From an uncultured Veillonella sp. (GTDB taxonomy: Bacteria > Bacillota > Negativicutes > Veillonellales > Veillonellaceae): DNA of 5,976 bases. Under the pieces are notes generated by a model. It was not told the origin of the DNA. It did not search any database and was given only the letters and a program-made list of their open reading frames with translations. Positions 5,832-5,976 of this stretch are shown in pieces. Position numbers and translations under genes: made by a program. The stretch covers positions 1-5,976 of the forward strand of contig NZ_CALLVP010000108.1 of the NCBI RefSeq assembly GCF_938010505.1, in the 5' to 3' direction. How positions within the stretch are numbered: the stretch's first letter is position 1; each line of letters opens with the position of its first letter.

Positions 5832-5976
5832 GTCGCCAGTTGATGAAATATTTCTGAAGAAATTAGTGGAGACTGGCACAGATCTTTGAAAACTGAACAA
5901 TGATAGGTAATCAATCAAAACGATTGAACATATGCCAGAGTGCGGGTTTTGACACAGTCAAAACCAACCATAATTC
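5832..5976 (+). other. 16S rRNA operon leader (pre-rRNA 5' region, partial)
   Basis: Downstream of P2 lies an untranslated leader with ordered structures. A long-range stem GCCAGT/ACTGGC (5835-5840 with 5872-5877) encloses a small ATTTC/GAAAT hairpin (5850-5863). The boxA-like element comes next, then TCAATC/GATTGA (5911-5916 with 5922-5927). Last is a perfect 9-bp hairpin, GGTTTTGAC/GTCAAAACC (5945-5953 with 5957-5965). This matches the promoter-leader-boxA layout upstream of 16S genes in Bacillota. The 16S hallmark AGAGTTTGATC is not present, so the mature rRNA begins at or just past the window edge. The rRNA identity is inferred from this architecture. Confidence 0.8.
5881..5892 (+). promoter_or_regulatory. 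boxA-like antitermination element
   Basis: GATCTTTGAAAA matches the core of E. coli rRNA boxA (GCTCTTTAACAA) at 9 of 12 positions. With the following CTGAAC it closely resembles the TCTTTGAAAACT element that precedes 16S genes in Bacillus relatives. In RNA, boxA binds NusB-NusE (S10) to build the antitermination complex needed for long untranslated rRNA transcripts. Confidence 0.75.

Noticed and set aside
5966..5976. Start of the mature 16S rRNA inside the window
   Set aside because: The conserved AGAGTTTGATC near the 16S 5' end does not appear. At most a few terminal bases could belong to it, so no rRNA feature was called.

Overview
This is a low-GC window (roughly 40% GC by eye) with every gene on the + strand. 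Gene content and order, protein wording and the rRNA leader point to a Bacillota (Firmicutes) chromosome. A Negativicutes genome close to Veillonella is my best guess, from recognition of the protein style and not from a decisive marker. The region looks like core chromosome: no mobile element, CRISPR array or signs of transfer were seen.

Layout. Bases 1-46 hold the last codons of an upstream gene whose C-terminus resembles SpoIID/LytB-domain proteins. Next come queA (58-1083) and tgt (1092-2207), two enzymes of tRNA queuosine synthesis, packed so tightly that the tgt ribosome binding site overlaps the queA stop codon. A 77-base gap with a candidate promoter precedes yajC (2285-2575), a 5-formyltetrahydrofolate cyclo-ligase gene (2575-3141), secD (3160-4434) and secF (4431-5327). 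yajC overlaps the cyclo-ligase gene by one base, and secD overlaps secF by four. A hairpin terminator follows secF (5367-5406).

The last ~570 bases contain no credible protein gene. An AT-rich spacer (about 5407-5699) leads into two tandem sigma70/SigA-type promoters with identical TTGACG -35 boxes (5700-5727 and 5797-5825). A structured leader with a boxA-like element follows, the classic arrangement upstream of a 16S rRNA gene. The window stops at or just before the mature 16S 5' end.

How the genes work together. Tgt inserts preQ1 at position 34 of GUN-anticodon tRNAs and QueA then converts it to epoxyqueuosine. YajC, SecD and SecF form the accessory complex that assists SecYEG protein export using the proton motive force. 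The queA-tgt-yajC-secD-secF order is widely conserved, including in E. coli; the folate gene inserted between yajC and secD is the unusual part. The most notable protein-level detail is in SecF, where the membrane aspartate of the GYSxND motif (proton-pathway residue, E. coli D213) is a glutamate. I found no evidence for a new multi-gene system here; the findings are modest and mostly concern regulatory structure.
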